A stretch of 64,000 bases of DNA. Origin: Parabacteroides goldsteinii DSM 19448 = WAL 12034 (lineage in GTDB: Bacteria; Bacteroidota; Bacteroidia; Bacteroidales; Tannerellaceae). Every line of letters starts with the position of its first letter. Position 1 is the first letter of the stretch. Positions 9,912 through 18,642 of this stretch are shown piece by piece. The notes beneath the pieces are model-generated. The model made no database searches, had not been told where the DNA came from, and saw only the letters and a program-made list of their open reading frames with translations. The DNA lies in NCBI RefSeq assembly GCF_000969835.1, contig NZ_KQ033912.1:716620-780619 (forward strand), given 5' to 3'. A program made the position numbers and the translations under genes.

Positions 9912-9997
9912 AATGTGCCGATATGCCAATGTGCCAATTAAGAATGCTCCTGTACCGACAGAGTTTCTTCATTTTCACATTGGCATATCGGCACATT
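9912..9997. repeat. 22-bp perfect inverted repeat between dsbD and mazG
   Basis: The arm at 9912-9933 is the exact reverse complement of 9976-9997, with a 42-nt loop. The arms are made of the simple words AATGTGCC, GATATGCC and AATGTG. A further TTGGCATAT copy lies at 10004-10012. The element fills most of the dsbD-mazG gap. It could end the dsbD transcript, but there is no T tract. Confidence 0.8.
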
Positions 9998-10019
9998 AAC
10001 TTATTGGCATATTATTACA

Positions 10020-10805
10020 ATGTCTACGAAACAAGAAAAAATGGAAGCCTTCGGGCAACTGCTCGACATTCTGGATGAGCTTCGGGTGAAATGTCCCTGG
10101 GACAGGAAGCAAACAAACGAGAGTCTGCGTACCAACACAATCGAAGAAACATACGAATTGTGCGACGCAATTATGAAAGACGATAATAACAATATCAAAA
10201 AAGAGTTGGGCGACCTGCTCCTGCATATCGTCTTCTATGCAAAAATAGGCGAAGAGAAAGAAGCCTTCGACATCAAAGACGTATGCGACAGCCTTTGCCA
10301 GAAGCTCATCTTCCGCCATCCGCATGTATTTGGTGACGCATCCGCCGATACGGCCCAGAAAGTAGAACAAAGTTGGGAACAGATAAAACTGAAAGAAAAA
10401 GGCGGCAACAAAACCGTACTGGAAGGCGTCCCTGCTTCCCTCCCGTCTGTCGTAAAAGCCCACCGTATCCAGGATAAAGCCCGCAACGTAGGTTTCGATT
10501 GGGAACAGCGCGACCAGGTATGGGATAAAGTTCATGAAGAGTTTACCGAACTGAAGGCCGAGATCGACAAAATGGATGCAGATAAGATGGAAGGTGAATT
10601 CGGAGACCTGTTCTTCAGCCTTATTAATGCCGCCCGCTTATATAAGATCAACCCGGATAACGCATTGGAACGCACGAACCAGAAGTTTATCCGCCGTTTC
10701 AACTATCTGGAAGATCATACCATCAAAGAAGGACGTTCACTGAAAGAAATGTCTTTGGAAGAGATGGATAAGATATGGGATGAAGCCAAATCGAAAGGTT
10801 TATAA
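10020..10805 (+). CDS. mazG: MazG-type nucleoside triphosphate pyrophosphohydrolase
   Basis: It hydrolyses (d)NTPs to the monophosphate and pyrophosphate, a cytoplasmic house-cleaning role. Two MazG folds are visible: an N-terminal one with CPWDRKQTNESLRTNTIEE and ELGDLLLH (about 25-70), and a C-terminal one with EEFTELKAE and EFGDLFFSLIN (about 177-205), the metal-binding ExxE/ExxD patterns. At 261 residues it matches the two-domain E. coli-type protein. A GGGG...CGAC...GTCG...CCCC hairpin at about 10815-10841 may be its terminator. Confidence 0.94.
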   Translation: MSTKQEKMEAFGQLLDILDELRVKCPWDRKQTNESLRTNTIEETYELCDAIMKDDNNNIKKELGDLLLHIVFYAKIGEEKEAFDIKDVCDSLCQKLIFRHPHVFGDASADTAQKVEQSWEQIKLKEKGGNKTVLEGVPASLPSVVKAHRIQDKARNVGFDWEQRDQVWDKVHEEFTELKAEIDKMDADKMEGEFGDLFFSLINAARLYKINPDNALERTNQKFIRRFNYLEDHTIKEGRSLKEMSLEEMDKIWDEAKSKGL

Positions 10806-10900
10806 AAAACAAAAGGGGAACCGACATCACGTCGCCACCCCTCCCTTAACTTAAACGCCAAAACTAAATCTAAACAAAAAACACAAATAATGATAATATT

Positions 10901-11374
10901 TTATTTTTTCTTGTTTTCATCTTTCCTATCGTCCGGTCCTTTCATAAAATTCCGTGCAAACTTATATTCTGCCCGCCGGTATTTATAAAGTTTCTCAGGC
11001 GATAATATCTTTTTGAATTTCTCGTAATATTCTTTTTCCAAAGCCGCTTCCTTCATCTTCACTCCGAGACATTCATCATTCACTTTCGAATAATCGGATT
11101 CAGTCGGTGGATTCTTATGCTTCAGATCCTTCGTCAGCTTACGGCATTCACGGCCAACTTCGAACATTTTTTGTTGTAACTCATTACACAACGGTATAAA
11201 AGCTGCTGCTTCTTCCGGTGTCAAGCCTACTTCAGCTGTAATGAAAGCATTTCGCTTTGCCTGAAAGGCCTCCTTATCAAAATGTCGATGTTGTTGTTTT
11301 TCTCCCTGCGCCAACACTTTCGAAGAGAACAAAACTGAAATCGCCACAAATGTAATAAAAAATATTTTGCTCAT
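10901..11374 (-). CDS. Small periplasmic Spy/CpxP-like protein of an ECF sigma operon
   Basis: A signal peptide (about 1-22, ending SSKVLAQG) is followed by a short, highly charged helical protein. It carries an LTPEEAAAF segment, similar to the LTxxQ motifs of Spy/CpxP-type periplasmic chaperones and metal sensors. It is the third gene of an operon after a sigma factor and a membrane protein (48-bp gap). By context it may sense or respond to envelope stress; this is inference, since the family match is only by pattern. Confidence 0.65.
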   Translation of the reverse strand: MSKIFFITFVAISVLFSSKVLAQGEKQQHRHFDKEAFQAKRNAFITAEVGLTPEEAAAFIPLCNELQQKMFEVGRECRKLTKDLKHKNPPTESDYSKVNDECLGVKMKEAALEKEYYEKFKKILSPEKLYKYRRAEYKFARNFMKGPDDRKDENKKK

Positions 11375-11422
11375 ACAATTATTATTACAAAAATATGCTA
11401 ATAACTTCTTTTTTTCGTCAAT

Positions 11423-11809
11423 TTATTCGTAATTGCCCAATTCTTCTGCTAAAAGATAATCCGTATATTGGGCCTCCAGATACTCCAGGTATTCTTCATT
11501 CTCTGCTTCCATGATAGCAGTTTTTACTTCCGATGCATCTTTAGACTGTACTAACAATGCATCAGACTGGCTCTTTTCACCGTCGAAACCGACTATTGCT
11601 TTAAAGAACAACCCCAGTCCGGCAAATACAGCAGCCATATACAACCACGGACGGGCACGGTCCATCATGGAGACCTTTTTCGCCTCAGCCTTCGGTTTAT
11701 CAGGTAACTGGCTCATTATATTAGCCGTGAGATCCTTCATATACCCGTCGGGCACAGTAAAAGGATTCTTTCCTTTAAAACGTTCCAGATTGTTTTGTTC
11801 TTTTTCCAT
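11423..11809 (-). CDS. Single-pass membrane protein, probable anti-sigma partner
   Basis: A 128-residue protein with a hydrophilic N-terminus (FTVPDGYMKDLTANIMSQLP, about 17-36), one transmembrane segment (WLYMAAVFAGLGLFFKAIVG, about 54-73) and an acidic C-terminus rich in Glu and Tyr. The FxVPxGYF-like N-terminal motif is common in Bacteroidales proteins encoded next to ECF sigma factors. It begins 46 bp after the sigma factor stop and so is probably co-transcribed. An anti-sigma role is inferred from position and topology. No zinc-binding anti-sigma motif is visible. Confidence 0.65.
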   Translation of the reverse strand: MEKEQNNLERFKGKNPFTVPDGYMKDLTANIMSQLPDKPKAEAKKVSMMDRARPWLYMAAVFAGLGLFFKAIVGFDGEKSQSDALLVQSKDASEVKTAIMEAENEEYLEYLEAQYTDYLLAEELGNYE

Positions 11810-11855
11810 ACACTTCCGTTTTAATACACCTTTGACGAGCTTCGCCCCAAAAGGT

Positions 11856-12416
11856 TTAAATGTCTTTTGTTAAAAACTCCTCGACTTTTTTGACCGCATG
11901 ATGATAAGAGGCTTTGAGGGCACCGACAGAGGTTCCCAGAATATCCGACATATCTTCATACTTCATCTCGTCAAAGTATTTCATGGTAAACACCAAACGT
12001 TGTTTCTCCGGTAAAGTGAGGATGGCATTCTGCAATTTCAGCTGTGCCTCGTCACCGTCAAAATAGTCATCCCCCTTCAGACGTTCCAGCAAAAAGACAT
12101 CGGTATCGTCGATCGAGACGTTATTCATATTCCGCTGGCGGTTCAGGAAAGTAATACATTCATTGATGGCAATCTTATACAGCCAGGTAGACAACTTCGC
12201 CTCTCCCCGGAAATAATCGATATTCGTCCAGGCTTTCAGAAAAGTATTCTGCAAAAGATCATTTGCATCATCATGGCTCAGTACCATCTTTCGTATCTGC
12301 CAATATAACTTTTCCCCATAAAGATTCACCACCCAGGCAAAAGCATCCCTTTGCCGGGCCGGATCCCGTAGTTGTTCTACGATTTCATCTTCCGTATATT
12401 GCTGCATCCTCTCCAT
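11856..12416 (-). CDS. ECF-type RNA polymerase sigma factor
   Basis: A sigma-70 family extracytoplasmic-function factor that redirects RNA polymerase. Region 2 is seen in DDANDLLQNTFLKAWTN and the aromatic-rich FRGEAKLSTWLYKIAINEC; region 4 is the helix-turn-helix EMKYEDMSDILGTSVGALK. The frame stays open upstream to 12566, but that stretch is simply the tRNA-Leu gene translated, so I place the start at the ATG 12416 (186 residues); ATG 12407 is an alternative. The -7 box ends only 8 bp before ATG 12416, leaving almost no leader. It heads an operon with the membrane protein and the Spy-like protein. Confidence 0.9.
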   Translation of the reverse strand: MERMQQYTEDEIVEQLRDPARQRDAFAWVVNLYGEKLYWQIRKMVLSHDDANDLLQNTFLKAWTNIDYFRGEAKLSTWLYKIAINECITFLNRQRNMNNVSIDDTDVFLLERLKGDDYFDGDEAQLKLQNAILTLPEKQRLVFTMKYFDEMKYEDMSDILGTSVGALKASYHHAVKKVEEFLTKDI

Positions 12417-12424
12417 ATTTGGCT

Positions 12425-12432
12425 CAAATATA
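12425..12432 (-). promoter_or_regulatory. -7 box of the sigma factor operon
   Basis: Minus-strand TATATTTG is a perfect TAnnTTTG match. Transcription would begin within a few bases of the ATG at 12416, so the mRNA is leaderless or starts at ATG 12407. A -33 TTG at the right distance is not evident, as may be expected if the promoter is read by its own ECF factor. Confidence 0.5.
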
Positions 12433-12449
12433 CAAAAAAGTACGGATAT

Positions 12450-12480
12450 AAAAAAAGCGGGCAACTTTACAGTTGTCCGC
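12450..12480 (-). terminator. Terminator of tRNA-Leu
   Basis: On the minus strand GCGG-CAACT pairs with AGTTG-CCGC around a GTAA loop, followed by seven T. It starts 10 bp past the tRNA end and isolates the tRNA from the sigma operon. Confidence 0.8.
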
Positions 12481-12490
12481 TTTTCGGAAG

Positions 12491-12572
12491 TGCCCAGAAC
12501 AGGACTCGAACCTGCACGCCTCGCGACACACGCACCTGAAACGTGCGCGTCTACCAATTCCGCCACCTGGGC
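12491..12572 (-). tRNA. tRNA-Leu (anticodon CAG)
   Basis: The acceptor stem GCCCAGG pairs with TCTGGGC (one G-U) and is followed by discriminator A. The D-arm GCGGAATTGGTAGACGC, the anticodon arm CACGT-TTCAGGT-GCGTG (anticodon at 12536-12538), a class II variable arm and the T-arm GTTCGAGTC are all present. It aligns closely with E. coli tRNA-Leu(CAG) from memory. CCA is not encoded. It reads CUG codons. Confidence 0.96.
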
Positions 12573-12614
12573 ATTTCATTACTTTCAGGTAAGCAATCTC
12601 TCGTGATTGCGGTG

Positions 12615-12622
12615 CAAAGGTA
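12615..12622 (-). promoter_or_regulatory. -7 box of the tRNA-Leu promoter
   Basis: Minus-strand TACCTTTG is a TAnnTTTG match, about 43 bp upstream of the tRNA 5' end. TTTTG lies 18 bp further upstream as a -33 candidate. Processing of a leader of about 38 nt is implied. Confidence 0.65.
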
Positions 12623-12701
12623 GTGTTTTTTTTTATACTGCAAAATATCTATGCTGTTTTTTTCCTATTATTTGAATTTTCAGTTTTTATAGTCAATATT
12701 C

Positions 12702-12736
12702 ATTGTCCGTGTTCCCATGATAGGAACACAGACAAT
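12702..12736 (-). terminator. Hairpin after the LamG lipoprotein gene
   Basis: A 14-bp stem with one mismatch: ATTGTCCGTGTTCC (12702-12715) with GGAACACAGACAAT (12723-12736), loop 7 nt. No long T run follows, so it may act as an mRNA 3' end protector more than as an intrinsic terminator. Confidence 0.6.
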
Positions 12737-12742
12737 CTTCGT

Positions 12743-13672
12743 TTATTCTTCCGAATTCTCCCAAACGACATCAACTAAATTAACCGTATGATTACCAGTT
12801 TTATCAGTTATGGAAGTTCCAAGATTCAGATTTAACGGCCAATAAGCATTCAAACCGTCTTCTGTCCCACTAAAATCACAATTAATATCCGCAGCAACTT
12901 CTTCTGCCGTACGTACATCTTTCCATAGACTTAAATCCTGAATATATCCTCTCATATAACGATCAGAATAAGATGGAGCCGTACCTGCCTGCAAATCAGC
13001 GTTCGGAGTTACCTGTAAAGTACCACAAGATGAGCTACCAACCTTTTTCCCATCCAGATACAAAGCTATTCCGCCGCCCTTCTGGTAAGTTGCAGCCACA
13101 TGATACCAACGGTTCAACTCTAAAGAAGAAGTCTGACAACCAGTCCAGTTACCATCGTTAATATAAAACTGTATAACATTTCCACTACTTCTGAGCATCC
13201 AACCCGAGTTACCACTCTCACAAGAAATAACATTCTGATCACCACCGGCAAATTCGTTATATTTCACCCGACACTCTATAGAAAAACTTTCCGTCACATT
13301 CCAATCGCCGACTGGTCCCAAATTCATTTTAGAACCTAATCCGAAAAGAGGAACACCTGCTTTTACCGTATTAGCATAAAAGGCAGCAATAGCATCATCC
13401 AATATCTTCAATGCATTGGTATAGGCTTCATCCGATGATGAATTCTGAAGGATAAAATAGGCCCAATCAATACGGGTTTGTAAAATGTCTTTAGAACCCG
13501 GAGCTATACAACCTTCCTCATTTCCTTCCACCGACTCAGAGATAGAAGTTTCCGCTTTTTGAATACATTCGATCAAACCACTTCGGGCTAAAGAGTCATC
13601 CTCATCCTTACACGACAAGCAAATCAACATAAGGCTTGCCAAAAATATCATTGATATATACTTTGTTCTCAT
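12743..13672 (-). CDS. LamG-domain surface lipoprotein of the mannoside PUL
   Basis: A lipoprotein signal (lipobox LICLSC, about 16-21) precedes a short helical region (about 30-100, possibly DUF4972-like). A concanavalin-A-like LamG/laminin-G-3 jelly roll of about 200 residues follows: FSIECRVKYNEF, RWYHVAATYQKGGGIALYLDGK, RGYIQDLSLWKDVRTAEEV, all classical LamG words. It comes 12 bp after susD, at the place where PULs usually encode a surface glycan-binding protein. A binding role, not catalysis, is most likely. Confidence 0.85.
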   Translation of the reverse strand: MRTKYISMIFLASLMLICLSCKDEDDSLARSGLIECIQKAETSISESVEGNEEGCIAPGSKDILQTRIDWAYFILQNSSSDEAYTNALKILDDAIAAFYANTVKAGVPLFGLGSKMNLGPVGDWNVTESFSIECRVKYNEFAGGDQNVISCESGNSGWMLRSSGNVIQFYINDGNWTGCQTSSLELNRWYHVAATYQKGGGIALYLDGKKVGSSSCGTLQVTPNADLQAGTAPSYSDRYMRGYIQDLSLWKDVRTAEEVAADINCDFSGTEDGLNAYWPLNLNLGTSITDKTGNHTVNLVDVVWENSEE

Positions 13673-13684
13673 ATAAATACATTT

Positions 13685-15319
13685 TTAATAACCATCATTC
13701 TGACCCAGCGTCGTCCAATCGGGCATACCATCAAATTGAGTCTGTGGTATCGGACGAACCTTATGAAAATCTTTTATATTACCTGCTGCATCCGGATTGT
13801 AAAGCTTAATATGATCAACCAGCTTACCTAGGCGCTTCAGATCAAACCAACGCTGAAACTCTCCAGCCAGCTCCCTTCCACGTTCATCCAGAATGAAATC
13901 GACAGTCATATCTTTTTCCGTTACTTCCATTTCCTTTTCATGACCGGATTTCGTAGCGCGGCTTCTAATTGTCATGATATCCCGAGCAGCACCCTGCAAA
14001 TCTTTTTTCGTTGTACTTCTGATTTTTGCTTCTGCACGGATCAAATACATTTCAGCTAAGCGTAATACAGGATAATTTCTATCTGAATTGGTCGACATAT
14101 CACCCGGACGTGTCTGATCATCGAATTTTGTCATACCGATAAATGTTTTACGATCGGTCGGAATACCTTTTGCATCATACAAGTCATTTACATCGAAAGC
14201 AGTATAACATTTTGCCATACGTACTTTTTCCTCTGCAGAGATCGGATCAATACTCAGATATAATGCCGTATCCTTATACAAGGTCTGCATATTGGGAAAT
14301 GCCGAAGTATCATCAGTCGGATCATTATACAACCATACCCACTGATGTAAGTCGGACCAGCGCAAATCAGCCTCATGATTAAATAATGATATATAATATA
14401 ATGTAGGAACTGCACCACAGCCACCATAACCAGTCCAACCGCATTCTGTTTTCACACCGGCAAAACGGTCGATAAACATGGCAAAATGTTGCCAGTAATA
14501 GCTTGGTTGTTTAAAAGACTCGTCTTCCACAAACTCTGTTGTCCAGATAAACTCTTTATTTCGTTTACTGTCATCCCATAAATCTTTCAGGGAAGATGAA
14601 AGTTCCAAACCATAAGAACCATCAATAACCTGCGACGCCATATCGGCTGCCTCATCCAGCTGTTCATTATAAAGATACATACGAGCTAAAAATGCTTTAG
14701 CAGAAGGCATATCTATACGTCCATATTCGGAAGTCCGCCGATCCGGTAACAGCTTGACAGCCTCTTCCAATCCCGAAATAATTTCTTTGTAAAAATCCGC
14801 ACGGGGCGAACGACTAGCCGTCATCCCTTCATCCACATCCGTCGTACGAGGCAGATATGTATCTCCCCATGTTTCAGTTATTATCCAAAGGAACATAGAA
14901 CGCATAACCATCATTTCCGCTTTATACTGATCTTTTTCCGCTTCATCGGCAAAAGGCGTACTGTCTATCGTTTCAAAGAAAAGATTGATATTTGCCATCG
15001 CCTTATAGCAGTGGTTCCACAACCAGGACACATTTCCGTTTGTTGCATCCAAACCATAATAATCGCAGACTCCCATATCCGTAAAATTCCCTCCCCGAAG
15101 GAACAGGTCTGCCCCATGTTCTGTAAAAGCAGGCCATTGCCCACCACCGCCATACAGATTGTTTATCTTTGTATAGGACTGATACACCAATGCTTTAATA
15201 CCATTCTCCTCACCAAAAATATCAGTTGTAGATCCGTACGATTCTTCTTTTAAAAAGTCTGAGCACCCTATTGTAGACATACATATGGCTACCAAACCCA
15301 ATATAAATATTCTTTTCAT
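13685..15319 (-). CDS. SusD/RagB family glycan-binding lipoprotein of the mannoside PUL
   Basis: Lipobox STIGC (about 15-19) is followed by SDFLKEESYGS, the usual SusD mature start. The C-terminal YPVLRLAEMYLIRAEAKIRS and DERGRELAGEFQRWFDLKRLG are signature RagB/SusD words. The protein has 544 residues, standard length. It lies 16 bp after the susC stop and 12 bp before the LamG lipoprotein, so the three are one operon. If susC is off through its C-tract frameshift, this lid protein would lack its barrel. Confidence 0.95.
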   Translation of the reverse strand: MKRIFILGLVAICMSTIGCSDFLKEESYGSTTDIFGEENGIKALVYQSYTKINNLYGGGGQWPAFTEHGADLFLRGGNFTDMGVCDYYGLDATNGNVSWLWNHCYKAMANINLFFETIDSTPFADEAEKDQYKAEMMVMRSMFLWIITETWGDTYLPRTTDVDEGMTASRSPRADFYKEIISGLEEAVKLLPDRRTSEYGRIDMPSAKAFLARMYLYNEQLDEAADMASQVIDGSYGLELSSSLKDLWDDSKRNKEFIWTTEFVEDESFKQPSYYWQHFAMFIDRFAGVKTECGWTGYGGCGAVPTLYYISLFNHEADLRWSDLHQWVWLYNDPTDDTSAFPNMQTLYKDTALYLSIDPISAEEKVRMAKCYTAFDVNDLYDAKGIPTDRKTFIGMTKFDDQTRPGDMSTNSDRNYPVLRLAEMYLIRAEAKIRSTTKKDLQGAARDIMTIRSRATKSGHEKEMEVTEKDMTVDFILDERGRELAGEFQRWFDLKRLGKLVDHIKLYNPDAAGNIKDFHKVRPIPQTQFDGMPDWTTLGQNDGY

Positions 15320-15335
15320 ACTTATTCGTTTATTA

Positions 15336-18212
15336 TTAGAACTGAAGATTTACGCCAAAAATATAAAATGCTTCCCACCAGGAAATACCACCGGAATTTA
15401 TGAACTTGCTATAATGAACAGGATCATTCGCCGTTGCATAAACACGTAGTTTTTTCACTACACTTTTATCATTGAACAATGTTTTCGGTAATGTATAACC
15501 GACTGTAATATTCCTGATATTAACATAGTTATTTTTATGATAGCCCACTGCACTCAGATATTTAACACTTTGACCGGCTACCGGACGAGGATTACAATTA
15601 GTCGGATTTTCCGGAGTCCAGTAATCAACTTTCACCGTATTCCAACGTCCCATTTCTGATGACCAGAAATCTGTACTATAAGTATCTCTCGCCAAAGCTC
15701 CGAATTCACCATAACAATCTACTGAGAAATCCAGGTCTTTCCATCGTCCATTGATCTGAAGTCCGCCAACCCAGTCAGGTCTGTTCGTACCCAGAATCAT
15801 ACGGTCATTCCCATCAATCTTCCCATTTCCATCCAAATCAGCCACTTTCACTTCACCCGGTTTCTGTCCGTAAAGTGCTGCAAGGCCCGCTTCTTCTTGT
15901 TGCCAAATACCCACTTGCTTATAATCGTAGAATACACCATTTACCGGATAGCCAACAAAAAGTCCGTTATTGATATCCTCTTTCATCTCAGGATCCTGAA
16001 GGCGAACCAATTCTTCCTTATTTCTATAATAAGTAAGCGTCGCCCCCAATTCTAAATCTTTTTTCTTAACAGCAATCCCCGACAAAGAAATCTCCAATCC
16101 CCGGTTACGGGTATCTCCCACATTATCCCAGGCACGGTTAAATCCTGTCGTATAAGGAAGTGTTTTCAAATAAAGCAAATCAAAACTTCTGGAGTCATAC
16201 CAGTCAACAGATCCGTAAATACGCCCATCCAGAAAACCGAAATCCAATCCGATATCAAGCATCTTATTCTTTTCCCATTTCAAGTCGGGAGTCGGACGGG
16301 TATCAGGTTCCAGACCCGGATAATTAATTTCACCGGATTCTGTTTTAAAGTTGGCATATGTACCATAAAGAGTTCCGGCTGTCGCATAAGCAGCAATTGC
16401 ATAATTGCCTGTCAAACCATAACTTGCTCTCAGTTTCAGGTTAGTGATCCAATCGATCGGCTTAATGAAATCTTCCTCAGAAATTCTCCAGGCGAGGGCT
16501 CCTGACGGGAAAGTTGCCCATTTATGCCCTTCTGAAAGCTGGGAAGCCCCATCTCCTCTGACTGAAAATGTCAACATATAACGATCATTATAATCGTACT
16601 GTACACGTCCAATATAAGATACCATCTGGGAGCGGGTAAAACTTGAAGACAATGTTTTCGAATCAACCAGACGCCCCATGTTATACCACAAATAAGCAGG
16701 AGATTCCTGTTCTTTACCCGACATACTCGAGTTAACAGTTTGCCTGTTCTGCATCTCCAGTACTCCGGATAAATTAATCGTATGTTTCTTTACGTCCAGC
16801 TTATAATTCAGAATATTATTCCACACCCAGTCGGCTTGCCGATTATTAGTCATACTGGCCACATTCCGTGTATCCTGATAAGAAACGCTTCTTTCATCAT
16901 AATAATATCCTCTGGAAGAGAAAGCCGGATTATAGGCAAAATTCGTATTATAAGTAAAGTTTTTTGCCAGATTGATCTCTGCAAAAATCCTGAAAAAGAT
17001 CTTCCATTCTTCCGTTTTATCCTTGTAGACTTCATCGCTTTCATTCAGATACGGATTCTTTACAAAAGGATCGCCAAACGGGTAGGTATTGTAAGAACCA
17101 TCAGCATCCCTCACCGACGTCAACGGAGACATCCTGATTACCGTACCGAACACATCCGGTTTATCATTTTTAATTGTATAATAAGCACGGTTAGAGATTC
17201 CGACTTTCATAAAAGGCAATACCTGATGAGATAAATCGGTAGTCAGGTAAAAATTATTGTAGTTATTATTTTTATAACGACTATCGTCATTCCGGTAATT
17301 AAATGAGATTTTATACTGAGTTTTGTCATTTCCTGAAGAAATAGTAACCAGATGGTTGGTCCAGAAACGTTTCCGGTTAAAGTATTCGCCCGTCCAGTCC
17401 GTATTCATTTTTCCCATATTGGACAGTTCTGCTCCGGAAAAAGCTTTAGCATCATCAGCTTCGCTGTTCCATGTTCCGGCAGCTCGGTATGCTTCACGTT
17501 TGAATGCAATATATTCATCTGCATCCATCACTTCGAAAGAACCCCAATCATTTACTCCGACTCCGGCAAACCCATCATAAGAAACAATCGTTTTACCTTT
17601 CTTCGCCTGCCGGGTTGTAACCAGAATTACGCCATTAGCACCTCTTGCCCCGTATATAGCGGTAGAAGAAGCATCCTTTAATACATCAATCGATTCAATA
17701 TCACCGGGATTTATTGAAGCCAGCGTTTCATTATAAGGTATCCCGTCCAACACAATCAACGGGTCATTACTGGCATTTCGGGAACGTGTTCCACGGATTC
17801 GAATGGAACTACCATCCATTCGTATACCCGGAACTCCTACAAGGCTGGTCGTAATATCGTTGGCTGGTATTCTGCCAATCTTTTCTGAACTGATAGAGGC
17901 CACCGAACCTGTTATATCTTTACGTTTCATAGAAGTATAACCTGTGACAACAACATCTTCCAATCCGATAACGTCTTCCGCCATCACAATGTTGATCTCA
18001 GTACGACTTCCAACTGTTACCTCCTGGGATAACATTCCTAAATAGGAAAAGACTAGTATGTCTTTGGGATTCAGATTAGCAAAAGAGTAAGCGCCTTCCT
18101 CATCAGTAATGGTTCCGGTTGTACTCCCTTTTACACTAACATTGACACCAAACAAGGGCTCCCCATTAATATCTTTTACGATTCCAGACACATAATTGTC
18201 TGTTTTTAACAC
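15336..18212 (-). CDS. SusC family TonB-linked transporter, cut from its signal peptide by a frameshift
   Basis: This frame holds the carboxypeptidase-like domain (SGIVKDINGEPLFGVNVSVKG), the TonB-box-like LEDVVVTGY, the plug and the whole barrel to FGVNLQF. It opens with a GTG at 18212, and the codons upstream in this frame lead straight into a stop. The signal peptide is encoded just upstream in another frame (18166-18351). The two meet at an 11-base C tract (18213-18223). A tract of 10 or 13 C would join them into one normal SusC of about 1005 residues. As written the transporter cannot be exported. It may be phase-variable, a lesion, or a homopolymer base-call error. Confidence 0.9.
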   Translation of the reverse strand: MLKTDNYVSGIVKDINGEPLFGVNVSVKGSTTGTITDEEGAYSFANLNPKDILVFSYLGMLSQEVTVGSRTEINIVMAEDVIGLEDVVVTGYTSMKRKDITGSVASISSEKIGRIPANDITTSLVGVPGIRMDGSSIRIRGTRSRNASNDPLIVLDGIPYNETLASINPGDIESIDVLKDASSTAIYGARGANGVILVTTRQAKKGKTIVSYDGFAGVGVNDWGSFEVMDADEYIAFKREAYRAAGTWNSEADDAKAFSGAELSNMGKMNTDWTGEYFNRKRFWTNHLVTISSGNDKTQYKISFNYRNDDSRYKNNNYNNFYLTTDLSHQVLPFMKVGISNRAYYTIKNDKPDVFGTVIRMSPLTSVRDADGSYNTYPFGDPFVKNPYLNESDEVYKDKTEEWKIFFRIFAEINLAKNFTYNTNFAYNPAFSSRGYYYDERSVSYQDTRNVASMTNNRQADWVWNNILNYKLDVKKHTINLSGVLEMQNRQTVNSSMSGKEQESPAYLWYNMGRLVDSKTLSSSFTRSQMVSYIGRVQYDYNDRYMLTFSVRGDGASQLSEGHKWATFPSGALAWRISEEDFIKPIDWITNLKLRASYGLTGNYAIAAYATAGTLYGTYANFKTESGEINYPGLEPDTRPTPDLKWEKNKMLDIGLDFGFLDGRIYGSVDWYDSRSFDLLYLKTLPYTTGFNRAWDNVGDTRNRGLEISLSGIAVKKKDLELGATLTYYRNKEELVRLQDPEMKEDINNGLFVGYPVNGVFYDYKQVGIWQQEEAGLAALYGQKPGEVKVADLDGNGKIDGNDRMILGTNRPDWVGGLQINGRWKDLDFSVDCYGEFGALARDTYSTDFWSSEMGRWNTVKVDYWTPENPTNCNPRPVAGQSVKYLSAVGYHKNNYVNIRNITVGYTLPKTLFNDKSVVKKLRVYATANDPVHYSKFINSGGISWWEAFYIFGVNLQF

Positions 18213-18351
18213 GGGGGGGGGGGATTAACATATGTTTTGATTCCGCAGCAACCGGCAGAACCAAAACCGACATGACTAGAATCATTGGAATTTTCATTCT
18301 TCGATTCAAATCCTGAACGAAAAGTTTAGACAATTGATTAACTTGTTTCAT
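18166..18351 (-). pseudogene. Signal-peptide fragment of the frameshifted susC
   Basis: A start ATG at 18351 gives a positively charged N-terminus, a hydrophobic core (IPMILVMSVLVLPVAA, about 21-36) and then ESKHMLIPPP. The frame next runs through the C tract into unrelated sequence and stops at 18166. In the alternative frame the next residues would be VLKTDNYVSG, the natural continuation of a SusC N-terminus. Confidence 0.85.
18213..18223. repeat. G11/C11 homopolymer tract inside susC
   Basis: Eleven G on the plus strand (C on the coding strand), much longer than any other G or C run in the window. It lies about 43 codons into susC, right between signal peptide and mature domain, where slippage by one base switches the protein off without other effects. 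Confidence 0.9.
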
Positions 18352-18642
18352 ACTCTTTATTTTTAATTAGCAATAAATATTGTTAGATAAGAAGATTATA
18401 TTATTTATATCACAAACCACGCATATTAACACAAGGCAATAAATACAAACATATAACAACATATTCAAACCTTTTATATCTGTCATAATATTTATCCGGG
18501 ATTAAAGCCTACTACGAGTGCTCTCCCCTTTTATTTAAAGACAAAGTAAAAGATTCCATTTTACAAATTCATAATAAAATACTCCGATATTCTTATATTA
18601 TCTTACTATATTATTAATTAGAATTTAGTTAAATAAATCAGA

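Noticed and set aside
12417..12566. N-terminal extension of the sigma factor
   Set aside because: The extension is a translation of the tRNA-Leu gene and its terminator, and lies upstream of the -7 box.
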